DNA of 64,000 nucleotides from CAYPFY01 sp964410105 (GCA_964410105.1 CAYPFY010000001.1:310001-374000); one strand, 5' to 3'; shown: positions 41,348-50,984, counted from the first letter of the stretch. Numbers and translations are program-made. Notes: generated by a model from the letters alone, not told the origin.

Positions 41348-44300
41348 TCAGTAGTCGAGCCTGAACCCGATTCTAAACTGACGAGGGGGTCCGAAAAATA
41401 ACGGAGCAGTTCCAAGAAATGGTGCGTTCTGGTACTGCTCGTAATAGTCGATGTTGATCGCCCGGTACAGAGCTTCATATTCCGGGGAGTAGTTCTGGGT
41501 CCGGAGGAAGCCATCGTCATCCGTGGTCCCTGTCCTCAGGAATACATTCTGGACATTTTTCGCATCGAGCAGGTTGATGACCGAAAAATAGATGGTCCCA
41601 TCCAGCCTGTCCATGATGGGAAACGACTTGTCCAGCCGCAGATCGACCTGGAATATCCACGGCGTAGTGGAGCTGTTCAACGGCTCGATCGGTATACGGT
41701 CTCGTGCGTCGCCTTCGAGGTCCGCGCCGCCGATCCCGCGGGTGAACGGATGCCCGCTATTGAAGCTCACTACGGCTGACCCGCCAAACTGCTGCAGCAC
41801 CGTGGGGCCGTCGTTCCTCGCGAAGTGATAATCGATGTTCAGATTGCCGCGCACAGCATTATTGTACTCCAGGGGGGTCACATACTGAGGCACGAAAATC
41901 GTGACATTGTCAAGGGGCGCGGCCACGATGCCTCGATTGGAGTTCGGGAACGAGCCTGTGCCTTGCGCATCCTGGAAAGACACCGAGGCGTTGATCTGCA
42001 CCCTCTTCTGACGCCGCATATTGAAGGTCAGTTCAAGACCCTTCGTCGTTGCAAAATCGCCATTGCGGAGGACCGCGTACGCCCCGAACTGCGAACCGGA
42101 CCTCGTATATACCTGGTCATAAACAATCTGGTCCAGGATATCTTTATAGTAGCCCGTCACGTCGAAAGAGGCAAAGTCGCTGATCTGCTGCGAGAATCCG
42201 ATCTCATATTGCGTCGTCCGCTCCGGCCGGACGTCAAATCCGACGGGCGCACCGATGAAAAATCCCCCGCGGATGTTCGATCCTGTCAGATAAAGCCCCT
42301 GGTAGATATCTCTCAGACGCGACTGCTGCACGAATTTTCCGAACTGCGTATGGAAGACGGTACGATCGGTCACCGGGAAGGAAAGCCCTATGCGGGGGCT
42401 GACCGACGTGAAACTTGGCACATCGACGAATCCCGCCGGATCGAGCGCGCCGGTCTGTTTATTGATGGAACGATCGGGGAATGTCGGGTCGATAAACGCC
42501 TTGCTATCGGTGCTTATGTAATCGAACCGGAGCCCGGCGTTGATCACGAGATCGCTGAACTCAGCCTTATCCTGAACATAGAAGGCCGAAAAGACCGGGT
42601 GTTTTGCATCGAGTATTCCGCCGGAGGTTGAGGTCTCATTCCCGAACACATCGTAACCAAAATTATTGACTCCCCTGTTGATATAGATCTGTTCGAGCGT
42701 GAGCTTTTGAGGATCCGAGTCGGCAAGGGCTGCATTCGATGCAATGAGGCCCGGCATCGCGATCACCGATTCATTGCTGAGGCTGTAATTACGCATGGTG
42801 TATCGGGCATACTCTCCCCCGACCTTCACGGAATGCTGTTTGCCGATCTGCGTCGACAACCCGCCCGTCAGCGAGAGGTTCTCCCTCCTGAATTTAATGT
42901 AATCAGAAATAACGTCTCCGGGCGCATTGAAGGCGAAGATCGATATACTCTTCCTGTTCGGACGCGTGTAGCGCCCCGTCGGATCCCCCTTGTCATCGGG
43001 GAAGTTAGGATCGGTTGTGGGCGGCCTCCTGTACCAGATCACGCCCGCCTGGGCATTGGCGACGCTGTCGCCGTAGCCAAGGAAGTTATCCTTCAGGATG
43101 GGATCAAACGTGTTGTTCTCCTGCTTGAAGTATCCAAACGTCAGCTCATAAAATGTCGTCGGGGAGAGCAGGTGAGTGAACTTGAGGCTGCCCGATGCAT
43201 TCTTTACGTCAATCTGTTCGTTCCGGCCAGTATTCAGGAAGTTTGCGATGTTCCCGGGGTTACGCGCACTGGTGAACGCTGTGTAAGAAGTGTTCGTCGT
43301 ATATGTCCCGCCCAGTCGCAGGGTGATCGGGCTAAAATCCATGTTCACCGTCCCGGTATAGGTGAACTGGTTGAGCGAACTGCCGGTCAGAGGCCCCGCC
43401 GGGTAAAGCAGGTTGACTGTATCAGGGGTTACCTTGCCGCCGTTGACCAGGCCCAGCTTTATTCCGGGGTAGGGTTGCGGGGTCAGGTCGCGGTTATAGA
43501 GGTAGTTGAAAAGGCCGAAGAATTTATAATGTTCGTTCCCCAGGGGCCCGCTCACAGTCCCGGTCAATTCGTCATAGCCGAACTGGTATGCGCCGAGCCA
43601 GTTTTTGTCGCCGTTATACGCGTTATCCCTGCTTTTGACGCCGAGATTGTCGGTATAGTACTGGACGCTGGCCTTCAGATCGGTCGTGCCGGAGCGGAGT
43701 TGCTGCTGAATGATGCCGGCATTGGCTCCGCCGAATTCGGCGTTATAGCCGCCAGCCTGCACCTGTATCTCCTCGAGCGCATCCTGAACGAGTGTCACCG
43801 CGCGGCCCCCTGCCATCGGGTTGGTGATATTGACTCCTTCCAGATAAAACCCCACTTCGTCCTGTCTTCCCCCCCGGATGAAGACCGTGTTATCCTGAAG
43901 GACAACGCCCGGGGAAAGGGCAAGGATGTTGTTGATGCCCCGGACCGGAAGCGTGGAGATATCTTCTCCCGTCGTAATGCGAACGGCGTTGGTGGCGTTC
44001 TTGTTGACGAGGGGACGCTGGGCGATTATTTCAACGGGCTTCAATTGGAGCGCTTCCGTCGACATCTCAAAATTGAGTTCAGTCGTGAGATTCGTGTTCA
44101 CGATGACATTCTGGACCGTGACTGACTGGTATCCGACGTATGTCGCTTTCATAGCATAGGTCCCGGTCGGCACATTAACGATGACATAGTTTCCGTCAAC
44201 GTCCGAGACTGCGCCGATCGACGTACCCTGAACGCTTACGCTTGCGCCGATCAGCGGTTCCTTTGATTCCTTGTCGGTAACGCGGCCTTTGACCTTCCCG

Positions 44301-44365
44301 GTACCGACCGCAAAGACGAGGCCTGGCAGAGCCAGCAGGAGCAGGCTAACGATAAAAGTTTTCAT
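41348..44365 (-). CDS. TonB-dependent receptor with carboxypeptidase-regulatory-like domain
   Basis: 1005-residue outer-membrane receptor. After a signal peptide (MKTFIVSLLLLALPGLVFA) comes a CarboxypepD-regulatory domain (about 22-105, GRVTDKESKEPLIGASVSVQG ... GNYVIVNVPTGTY) and then a plug with VEIIAQRPLVNKNATNA and VFIRGGRQDEVGFYLEGVNI, and a long barrel. Its size and N-terminal domain are like SusC/OmpA-type receptors for large substrates, but no SusD homologue is present; instead a T9SS-sorted protein follows. A consensus promoter starts the operon about 230 bases upstream, and AAGGAG lies 7 bases before the ATG. Confidence 0.92.
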   Translation of the reverse strand: MKTFIVSLLLLALPGLVFAVGTGKVKGRVTDKESKEPLIGASVSVQGTSIGAVSDVDGNYVIVNVPTGTYAMKATYVGYQSVTVQNVIVNTNLTTELNFEMSTEALQLKPVEIIAQRPLVNKNATNAVRITTGEDISTLPVRGINNILALSPGVVLQDNTVFIRGGRQDEVGFYLEGVNITNPMAGGRAVTLVQDALEEIQVQAGGYNAEFGGANAGIIQQQLRSGTTDLKASVQYYTDNLGVKSRDNAYNGDKNWLGAYQFGYDELTGTVSGPLGNEHYKFFGLFNYLYNRDLTPQPYPGIKLGLVNGGKVTPDTVNLLYPAGPLTGSSLNQFTYTGTVNMDFSPITLRLGGTYTTNTSYTAFTSARNPGNIANFLNTGRNEQIDVKNASGSLKFTHLLSPTTFYELTFGYFKQENNTFDPILKDNFLGYGDSVANAQAGVIWYRRPPTTDPNFPDDKGDPTGRYTRPNRKSISIFAFNAPGDVISDYIKFRRENLSLTGGLSTQIGKQHSVKVGGEYARYTMRNYSLSNESVIAMPGLIASNAALADSDPQKLTLEQIYINRGVNNFGYDVFGNETSTSGGILDAKHPVFSAFYVQDKAEFSDLVINAGLRFDYISTDSKAFIDPTFPDRSINKQTGALDPAGFVDVPSFTSVSPRIGLSFPVTDRTVFHTQFGKFVQQSRLRDIYQGLYLTGSNIRGGFFIGAPVGFDVRPERTTQYEIGFSQQISDFASFDVTGYYKDILDQIVYDQVYTRSGSQFGAYAVLRNGDFATTKGLELTFNMRRQKRVQINASVSFQDAQGTGSFPNSNRGIVAAPLDNVTIFVPQYVTPLEYNNAVRGNLNIDYHFARNDGPTVLQQFGGSAVVSFNSGHPFTRGIGGADLEGDARDRIPIEPLNSSTTPWIFQVDLRLDKSFPIMDRLDGTIYFSVINLLDAKNVQNVFLRTGTTDDDGFLRTQNYSPEYEALYRAINIDYYEQYQNAPFLGTAPLFFGPPRQFRIGFRLDY

Positions 44366-44598
44366 GGGTATCTCCTTAGATGAGAGCATCGAACTTTCCC
44401 CCGTTGTGGTCAAGAATTCACGCTCCCCTCGAGCCGAGGTGCGCATGAATCACGCAGGGGTATACGATTGAAGGCGGATGGTTAGAGTCGGTAGTCATCG
44501 GGAAGGCGTAACAATACTTATGGCTGGCGTCTCCCTGTCTTGGATTTTAGATCGGTTCCCACTATAGTCCGCAATCTACTACCCAATTTCTTGGGCGC

Positions 44599-44627
44599 AA
44601 TATAACAAACGGAACCGGGTTTGTCAA
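44599..44627 (-). promoter_or_regulatory. Consensus sigma-70 promoter of the TonB receptor operon
   Basis: TTGACA, 17-base spacer, TATATT on the minus strand, predicted start near 44592. The 5' end of the RNA could form a CCCAA-GAAA-TTGGG hairpin. The leader to the ATG at 44365 is about 225 bases and has no recognised riboswitch. Confidence 0.85.
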
Positions 44628-44639
44628 GTTTTCGGGCAA

Positions 44640-44666
44640 TACGAGAAAATCGGCGAAATCACGCCG
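44640..44666 (-). terminator. Possible terminator after serA
   Basis: A short CGGCG / CGCCG stem followed by ATTTTCT begins 7 bases after the serA stop. The stem is only 5 bp, so it is a weak candidate. Confidence 0.45.
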
Positions 44667-44672
44667 TGCTTC

Positions 44673-46244
44673 TCACAATATGACAGTACGGAGATCGCTA
44701 ACCCCTTCGAGCCGGGCGATTTCATCGATGGTTTCTTTGGGAGGCATTTCGTCGAGGGAGATGATGGTAAGAGCCTTTCCCCCTTTATACCGGCCGAGCG
44801 AGAGGCCACCAATGTTGATGCGGGCGTTGGCGAGGACGGAACTGACCTTCGCAAGCATCCCGGGGCGGTCAACATTTGAATAGAGGACAAGGTTACCCTC
44901 AGGGCGGATCTCGAAATGAAACTCGTCGATCCCTACTAGTCTAACATCGGACGATCCGAAAACCGTTCCTGCGAAGGTTCTGTGCTCACGGGTTGTCTCG
45001 TACTGGACTGCCAGCATATTTGTATAGTGGCCATGCTCCTCCGCTTCACGCACCTGCATGCTGATCCCCCGCTCTTTTGCCATGGTTGTCGCGTTCAGAT
45101 AGTTGACCGGCTCGAAGAGCGGGGTTAGAAGGCCCTTCAGAAGCGCCGCCCCGAGAGACTGAGAGGTCTCCTTGAGATAAGAGCCATTCACAGTGAGGAT
45201 TACCGATTTCAATTCCCCGAGCTTAAGCTGGGCGAGAAAATTCCCCATCCGTTCCGCCAGCTCAAAGTAGGGGCGGTACTCCTTCCTGAATGCATACCGG
45301 ATGAGATCGCCGTTGACCGCGCCCGTTATCCCCCGCTCTTTGAGGAAATCCGCTATCTGATGGGAAATCTGGAGAGCCACCTTCTCCTGCGCTTCCTCGG
45401 TTGAGGCTCCGAGATGGGGAGTGGCGACGACATGGGGATGACGAATCAGGGAAAAATCGCCGGGCGGTTCATTCTCAAAGACATCGAGGGCCGCCCCCGC
45501 GACTCTCCCCTCCTCGAGAGCGGCGAGCAGGTCCTTCTCATTGACGATGCCGCCGCGCGCGCAATTGATTATTCTTACCCCTTTTTTGCATTTCTGCAGG
45601 TTTTTCGTGTTGATGATCCCCTTCGTCTCGGGCGTGAGAGGGGTATGGAGAGAGATGAAATCAGAGCGCTCAAAAAGCTCGTCGAGCTCGACGAGCTGAA
45701 TGCCCCTTTGTAAACATTTTTCCGAGGTGAGCAGGGGGTCGTAGGCAACGACGACCATTCCGAATGAGAGGGCCCGTGTCGCCAGTTCACTCCCGACCTT
45801 CCCGAGGCCCATGACGCCGAGCGTTTTTTCAAATATTTCTACCCCGGTATATTTTTTCCGCTCCCAGTTCTCCCCTCTCAAGCTCTGATTGGCCTGGGGA
45901 ATATTTCTGGCCAGAGAGAGCATAAGGGAGAAGGTATGCTCCGCCGTCGATATGGTATTTCCACCCGGCGTATTTAAAACGATGATGCCCCGGCGGGTGG
46001 CCGCCGAAACGTCGATATTGTCCACGCCCGCCCCCGCCCGCCCAACCGCCTTCAGCATCCCGGCAAAGTCCAGAAGATCGGAGGTAACCTTTGTCTGGCT
46101 CCTGACGATCAGGGCGTCGGCCGTCGCAATCCTCTTTTTGATCTCCGAAGCAGAAATTCCCGGGGCGTAATCGACCGCGAATCCTTCGCCTTCGAGTACT
46201 GCGATGCACTGCTCGTCAACCGCGTCCGTCACCAGGATAGTCAT
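44673..46244 (-). CDS. serA: D-3-phosphoglycerate dehydrogenase
   Basis: First step of serine biosynthesis. The 523-residue product is the long type with an intervening substrate-binding domain and a C-terminal ACT domain. It has VGRAGAGVDNIDV, LGVMGLGKVGSELA (NAD-binding), the catalytic ARGGIVNE region and ATPHLGASTEEAQEKVA. The ACT domain is in the last about 80 residues (LYSNVDRPGMLAKVSSVLA). I used the ATG at MTILVTDAVDEQ, which overlaps the aminotransferase stop (ATGA). It is the third gene of a string with an amidohydrolase and the class V aminotransferase. Confidence 0.95.
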   Translation of the reverse strand: MTILVTDAVDEQCIAVLEGEGFAVDYAPGISASEIKKRIATADALIVRSQTKVTSDLLDFAGMLKAVGRAGAGVDNIDVSAATRRGIIVLNTPGGNTISTAEHTFSLMLSLARNIPQANQSLRGENWERKKYTGVEIFEKTLGVMGLGKVGSELATRALSFGMVVVAYDPLLTSEKCLQRGIQLVELDELFERSDFISLHTPLTPETKGIINTKNLQKCKKGVRIINCARGGIVNEKDLLAALEEGRVAGAALDVFENEPPGDFSLIRHPHVVATPHLGASTEEAQEKVALQISHQIADFLKERGITGAVNGDLIRYAFRKEYRPYFELAERMGNFLAQLKLGELKSVILTVNGSYLKETSQSLGAALLKGLLTPLFEPVNYLNATTMAKERGISMQVREAEEHGHYTNMLAVQYETTREHRTFAGTVFGSSDVRLVGIDEFHFEIRPEGNLVLYSNVDRPGMLAKVSSVLANARINIGGLSLGRYKGGKALTIISLDEMPPKETIDEIARLEGVSDLRTVIL

Positions 46245-47380
46245 GTGCCGTTGAGGAGATAGGTTTGAGCCGCCTTCACACCTGCCCCGGCCGTGAAACT
46301 CCACCCGCAATCCGACAGAGATCGTTCGATAGCGGCCATGACGGTGACGACGTCGAGCTCATCGTAATAGCCGAGGTGGGAGATTCTGAAAATCTTGCCT
46401 GCGAATTCATCCTGCCCGCCGGCGATCGTGATCCCGTAGGATTTCAGGGAGGCATTGAATTTCTTCCATTCGAGACCTTCGGGCACCCAGACGGGGGTGA
46501 CGGCGAACGAGGGGCTTTGGGAAAAAAGCTTCATGCCGAGCCCCGTGACTCCCGCACGCACGCCCATCGCCATCCGCTCATGCCGCGCCCAGATTTTCTC
46601 AACCCCTTCCTCTCTGATGTGCTGCAACGCGGCATCGGCCCCGATGATCAGGGAGGCAGCCGGGGTCCAGGGCGTGTCGTTCTTTTCAAAGGCCTTCAGG
46701 GCTTTCTCGAAGCTGAAATAGAATTTGGGAAGTTTTGAGTGTTTGAGCCGGGAAATCGCGCGGTCGCTGAGCGCGACGAAAGCAAGCCCGGGGGGTATCA
46801 TAATTCCCTTCTGCGAACCAGTCACACAGACGTCTATGCCCCATTCGCTGAACCGAAATTCGTGGGCTCCGATGGCTGTGATCCCGTCAACGCAGACGAG
46901 CGCGTCCGAGTTTTCTCGGATCACGCGTGAAATAGTCTTGACATCGGTGGCGGTGCCGGTGGACGTTTCGCTGTGGGTCAGGTAGACGGCCATCGCCCCC
47001 GCGTTCTTCTTGAGCGCCTCGGCGATCTGGCCGGCATCCGGAGCTTTTCCCCAGTCCACCTTGATCTCGACCGCGTTGAGGCCCAGCGCCCTCGGCATGA
47101 GAACCCATCTCTCCCCGAACTTTCCCCCGTTGACGGAGATGACGGTATCGCCCGGCGAGAAGAGGTTGACGAATGTCGCCTCCACTCCCCCCGTGCCGGA
47201 GCAGCAGAGGGTGATCACGGGCCCGTCCGTCTGAAAGAGGTAGCGAAGGTTTTGGTTGACCCTGGTGAAAATCTCCGAAAATTCCGGGCTCCGGTGGTGG
47301 ATGATCGGCTCGGCCATCCTGAGCATGACGCTTTCCGGGACCGGTGTCGGCCCCGGCGTGAAAAGACGTTTCTTGAACAT
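46241..47380 (-). CDS. Class V aminotransferase (serine-pyruvate / alanine-glyoxylate / phosphoserine type)
   Basis: PLP enzyme of 379 residues with the substrate loop LFTPGPTPVPESV at the start, IHHRSPEFSEIF, GTGGVEATFVNLF, and the PLP lysine Lys191 in VTGSQKGIMIPPGLAF. The family includes serine-pyruvate and alanine-glyoxylate aminotransferases. Placed directly before serA (ATGA overlap) and with no serC in sight, it is probably the phosphoserine-forming partner, as for similar pairs in Thermotoga and archaea. Start is MFKKRLFTPGP; the frame extends 16 codons upstream without support. Confidence 0.9.
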   Translation of the reverse strand: MFKKRLFTPGPTPVPESVMLRMAEPIIHHRSPEFSEIFTRVNQNLRYLFQTDGPVITLCCSGTGGVEATFVNLFSPGDTVISVNGGKFGERWVLMPRALGLNAVEIKVDWGKAPDAGQIAEALKKNAGAMAVYLTHSETSTGTATDVKTISRVIRENSDALVCVDGITAIGAHEFRFSEWGIDVCVTGSQKGIMIPPGLAFVALSDRAISRLKHSKLPKFYFSFEKALKAFEKNDTPWTPAASLIIGADAALQHIREEGVEKIWARHERMAMGVRAGVTGLGMKLFSQSPSFAVTPVWVPEGLEWKKFNASLKSYGITIAGGQDEFAGKIFRISHLGYYDELDVVTVMAAIERSLSDCGWSFTAGAGVKAAQTYLLNGT

Positions 47381-47381
47381 G

Positions 47382-49058
47382 TCAGTTAGATGGTGTCTCT
47401 TTCCTGTAGATGATTTTTCCGTCCACAATCGTCATCTCGACATCCGTCGTCAGGATGTCGGAAGCGGGCACCTGCATGATGTCCCGGGACAAAACCGTGA
47501 GGTCGGCAAGTTTGCCGGTCTCGATCGTCCCCTTCTCGTTCTCCTCAAAGGCTCCGTAGGCCGCCCAGCGCGTGTAACAGCGGATGGCCTCATCCCTGCT
47601 CATCTTCTCCTGGGGGTACCATCCGTCCTGCGGATATCCGTCGCGATCCCGGCGAGTGACGGCGGCATAAAACCCCCAGAGGGGATTCAGGCCGTCGTTG
47701 GGAGAATCGGATCCGCCGATGATGATCGACCCCGTTTCAAGGAGCGAGCGCCAGGCGTACGCCCCGCGGATTCTCTGCGGGCCGAGCCGGGCTTCAGCCC
47801 AGTACATGTCGGAGGTGGCATGGACGGGCTCCATGCTGGGAAGGACTCCGAGCTTCTTGAACCGTGGAATATCTTCGGGGAGGAGAACCTGCACATGTTC
47901 GATTCTCGGGCGATAATCTCCCGGAGGGAGCGCGGAGAGCGACTTTGCGTAAGCGTTGAGCGTGATGTGATTCCCGCGATCGCCGATGGCATGGATGATC
48001 GGCTGGTACCCGTGGAGCATGGCGTCAAGAGAGCCCCGGGAGAGCTCTTCCTCGCTCGAGATGGTGGTCCCCCGGTTTCCCGGATCGTCGCTGTACGAAT
48101 CGACAAGGGCCGCCCCGCGCGACCCCAGGGCACCGTCGGAGTACATCTTGATGGCACGGAGCGTGAACATCCCCCGGACCGGTTCCCGGTTCCGCCAAAA
48201 GTCCCAGGCGTCGCCCGGGATGCTGATGGCTGCATAGATCCTGAGAGGCAGACGCCCCCCGGCTTCGAGGGCTCTGTACGCGCTGATGACGAGACTATCG
48301 ACCCCCATATCGGCCACTTCCGTGATCCCCGCCTTCGCGCATTCTTCGGCCGCCCGCAAGATATTTTTCTCGACATCCGACCGGGTCGGCGTCGGCATCT
48401 TTGAGGAGATGAGCCTGCGTGCGTTGTCCTCGACCAGGATTCCTGTGGGAATTCCCTTGGAATCCCGTACAATCCTTCCCCCGGGCGGATCGGGAGTGTC
48501 CCGGGACACTCCGGCGATCGCCATCGCGACATGATTCACCCAGATCGCGTGCCCGTCTACACGTATAAGCTCGACGGGATTCCGAGGCGATACCGAATCC
48601 AGAATATCCGCCGTCGGAAATTCCCGCGACGGCCACAGATTCTGATCCCAGCCTCTTCCCGTGATCCATTCTCCCGCCGCGACCTGCGAGACCCGTTCGC
48701 GGACCATCCTGACGGCCTCCTCCGGGGAGGGGACGCCGTAAAGGATGACCGAATTCATCAGCGCTCCGAGGCCGTTCATGTGCGCGTGCCCGTCGATGAG
48801 CCCCGGATAGACCGTTTTCCCCCTGAGATCGATCACCGAATCGGTCCGGAATCTGGCAAGATCCTCGCGCGAACCGACTCCGACGATCCGGTTCCCCCGG
48901 AGGGCAATCGCATCGCAGACCGTATTATTCCGGTCGAGCGTGTAGACTCTCCCGTTCACAAGAAGCATGGAAGCCTCACGTTGGGTCGTCGTGACGACGA
49001 AGACAAAGGAAATGATGGCAGAGACGATGAGGAGAACTCGCGGAAGCGCCCGGTTCAT
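47382..49058 (-). CDS. YtcJ-like amidohydrolase family protein (amidohydrolase_3)
   Basis: 558-residue metal-dependent hydrolase of the urease/dihydroorotase superfamily, exported or anchored by an N-terminal hydrophobic segment (RVLLIVSAIISFVFVV). It shows LLVNGRVYTLDRNN, the metal-site motif GLIDGHAHMNGLGAL, the later HAIGDRGNHITLNAY, RIEHVQVL and GGSDSPNDGLNPLWGFY. The substrate is unknown; the envelope location suggests a small amide, carbamate or imidazolone ester. One base separates it from the aminotransferase, so it begins the serA string, and an approximate promoter lies 29 bases upstream of the ATG. Confidence 0.87.
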   Translation of the reverse strand: MNRALPRVLLIVSAIISFVFVVTTTQREASMLLVNGRVYTLDRNNTVCDAIALRGNRIVGVGSREDLARFRTDSVIDLRGKTVYPGLIDGHAHMNGLGALMNSVILYGVPSPEEAVRMVRERVSQVAAGEWITGRGWDQNLWPSREFPTADILDSVSPRNPVELIRVDGHAIWVNHVAMAIAGVSRDTPDPPGGRIVRDSKGIPTGILVEDNARRLISSKMPTPTRSDVEKNILRAAEECAKAGITEVADMGVDSLVISAYRALEAGGRLPLRIYAAISIPGDAWDFWRNREPVRGMFTLRAIKMYSDGALGSRGAALVDSYSDDPGNRGTTISSEEELSRGSLDAMLHGYQPIIHAIGDRGNHITLNAYAKSLSALPPGDYRPRIEHVQVLLPEDIPRFKKLGVLPSMEPVHATSDMYWAEARLGPQRIRGAYAWRSLLETGSIIIGGSDSPNDGLNPLWGFYAAVTRRDRDGYPQDGWYPQEKMSRDEAIRCYTRWAAYGAFEENEKGTIETGKLADLTVLSRDIMQVPASDILTTDVEMTIVDGKIIYRKETPSN

Positions 49059-49086
49059 CAGGTGGCATTGGGATCAAAGACGGAGC

Positions 49087-49114
49087 AATATATCACTTTT
49101 CGCCGACATTACAA
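49087..49114 (-). promoter_or_regulatory. Possible sigma-70 promoter of the amidohydrolase-serA string
   Basis: TTGTAA, 16-base spacer, TATATT on the minus strand, in the 109-bp gap between the divergent amidohydrolase and mazG genes. Confidence 0.45.
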
Positions 49115-49167
49115 ATGTTTGCATCTCACGGCGGGAATCTCTAAGTTCATCTCCGAAAGGAGAAGTC

Positions 49168-49926
49168 ATGTCACTCACCACTTTTTCTGAATTCGTCGAG
49201 ATCACCAAGAGGCTCAGGAAGGAATGCCCGTGGGACCGGGAGCAGACCCATTCCTCCATCCGGAACAGTCTCATCGAGGAGGCCTACGAGGTGGTCGAGG
49301 CGATCGACACTGAAAACAGCGATGCATTGCGCGAGGAGCTGGGGGACATCCTCCTCCATGTTGTTTTCCATTCGAACATCGCTGAGGAATCTTCCGAATT
49401 CACCCTGGGCGAGGTCATCGATGGCATTTCAAAGAAACTGATACGGCGGCATCCGCATGTTTTCGGGGAACTCCGCGTCGAGGGGGCGGATGACGTCAAG
49501 AAGAACTGGGAAAGGCTCAAACTGGAGGAGGGGAGGGAGTCGCTCCTCGACGGGGTCCCGGCGGAGATGCCGTCCCTCCTGCGGGCGCACAGAATCTCAG
49601 AAAAGGCGTCGAAGGCGGGGTTTGACTGGGCGAAGGCCGAGGAGGTGCGGATGAAAATTCTCGAAGAGTTGGCAGAGCTCGAGGAGGCCGTCGGCGAGGG
49701 GGATCCGGCCAGGATGGAATCCGAGTTCGGGGATCTCCTCTTCGCCGTGGTGAACTACGCGAGGTTTCTCCGGGTAAACCCGGAAAAAGCGCTTGGCGGA
49801 ACCGTTGACAAATTCAGGAAAAGATTTCAGTTCATGGAGCAGAGGCTGAGGGAACAGGGAAAGGACATATATACCTCGACGCCCGGCGAGATGGACGCTC
49901 TGTGGAACGAGGCGAAGAAAACCTAG
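49168..49926 (+). CDS. mazG: Nucleoside triphosphate pyrophosphohydrolase MazG
   Basis: Removes non-canonical or excess NTPs, including (p)ppGpp-related control in some bacteria. The 252-residue product has two MazG domains. The N-terminal one has CPWDREQTHSSIRNSLIEEAYE and EELGDILLHVVFH, with the acidic metal ligands in EEAYE and EELGD. The C-terminal one has EELAELEEAVGEG and SEFGDLLFAVVNYARFL. The ATG follows AAAGGAG at 6 bases. It ends with a CTAG shared with the convergent phoH stop. Confidence 0.95.
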   Translation: MSLTTFSEFVEITKRLRKECPWDREQTHSSIRNSLIEEAYEVVEAIDTENSDALREELGDILLHVVFHSNIAEESSEFTLGEVIDGISKKLIRRHPHVFGELRVEGADDVKKNWERLKLEEGRESLLDGVPAEMPSLLRAHRISEKASKAGFDWAKAEEVRMKILEELAELEEAVGEGDPARMESEFGDLLFAVVNYARFLRVNPEKALGGTVDKFRKRFQFMEQRLREQGKDIYTSTPGEMDALWNEAKKT

Positions 49927-50903
49927 CTTCCGTTTGAATGGAATTTGTCGTAGGCGTCGATGATGTCTTTGACGAGCCTGTGCCGTACGACGTCGCTCCG
50001 GTCGAAATAACAGAATTTTATCCCCGCGATCTCCTTCAAAACCTCCCGGATCTGGACCAGCCCCGACGTGGTTTTCACCGGCAGGTCGATCTGTGTGATA
50101 TCGCCGGTGATGATCGCCTTTGAATTTGCGCCGAGCCGGGTGAGGAACATCTTCATCTGCATGCTCGACGCGTTCTGGGCTTCATCCAGGATGACATAAG
50201 CGTTGTTAAGGGTCCGGCCTCTCATGTAGGCCAGGGGCACCACCTCTATCACCCGCCGTTCGATATACGTCTTCAGCTTTTCAGGCGGGATCATGTCGTC
50301 AAGGGCGTCGTACAGGGGGCGGAGGTAGGGATCGACCTTGTCCTTCAAATCCCCCGGCAGGAATCCGAGGCTCTCCCCCGCTTCAACCGCGGGGCGGGCG
50401 AGGATGATTTTCATGATCTCGCGGTTCTTGAGGGCGGCCACGGCCATGGCGACGGCGAGGTATGTCTTCCCGGTGCCGGCGGGTCCGATCGCGAAGACGA
50501 TATCGTTGCGTGCGATCTGGTGGATATACTCGCGCTGCCCCTGTGATTTCGCACGGATGATCCCGTTGCGCGTGAAAAGGACGACGCTTTCCAGTTCGTC
50601 CTGGCTGATCTCCCCCGCGATATTTTTCGGGACGGCGGGCTCTCCGTTGACTTTCACAAGGTCGACGACCGTTTCGACGTCGTTGACCGAAATGCTTCCG
50701 TTCTTGTTGAGGATGTAGATGAGCTCCTTAAAAATCTTCTCAAGCTCCTCCACCTGCTGCTGGTTCCCCCGCAGAGTCACGTGCTCTCCGCGCACCGTGA
50801 TCGTCGCGTCGTAACGATTCTCGAGCACCTGCAGGTTGGCGTCGTTCAGGCCGAGGAGCCTGACCATGTCCACACCTTCCGCTCGGATCTTTCTTTCAGC
50901 CAA
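49923..50903 (-). CDS. phoH: PhoH-family P-loop ATPase
   Basis: Predicted RNA helicase-like or RNA-maturation ATPase of 326 residues. An N-terminal KH-like part (VRLLGLNDANLQVLENRYDATITVRGEHV) precedes the PhoH domain with AIGPAGTGKTYLAVAMA (Walker A) and VILDEAQNASSMQMKMFLTR (Walker B) and the ITGDITQIDLP motif. I set the start at the TTG in TTGGCTGAAAGAAAG (product begins AERKIRAEGVDM), which has GAAAGGA 8 bases upstream; the upstream ATG would lie inside the terminator of the next gene. An ATG 12 codons later is the alternative. Confidence 0.9.
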   Translation of the reverse strand: MAERKIRAEGVDMVRLLGLNDANLQVLENRYDATITVRGEHVTLRGNQQQVEELEKIFKELIYILNKNGSISVNDVETVVDLVKVNGEPAVPKNIAGEISQDELESVVLFTRNGIIRAKSQGQREYIHQIARNDIVFAIGPAGTGKTYLAVAMAVAALKNREIMKIILARPAVEAGESLGFLPGDLKDKVDPYLRPLYDALDDMIPPEKLKTYIERRVIEVVPLAYMRGRTLNNAYVILDEAQNASSMQMKMFLTRLGANSKAIITGDITQIDLPVKTTSGLVQIREVLKEIAGIKFCYFDRSDVVRHRLVKDIIDAYDKFHSNGS

Positions 50904-50939
50904 TAAGATTTTCCTTTCTCGCCCCTTGCCGGGGTTCTC

Positions 50940-50984
50940 CAAAATGCAAGAAGCCCTTCCCCGCCTTGCGCGGAAAGGGCTTCT
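50940..50984 (-). terminator. Rho-independent terminator after the LysM protein gene
   Basis: A long stem of AGAAGCCCTT and AAGGGCTTCT with an inner CCGC / GCGG part, followed on the minus strand by ATTTTGG. It ends the LysM gene transcript just upstream of phoH. Confidence 0.8.
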
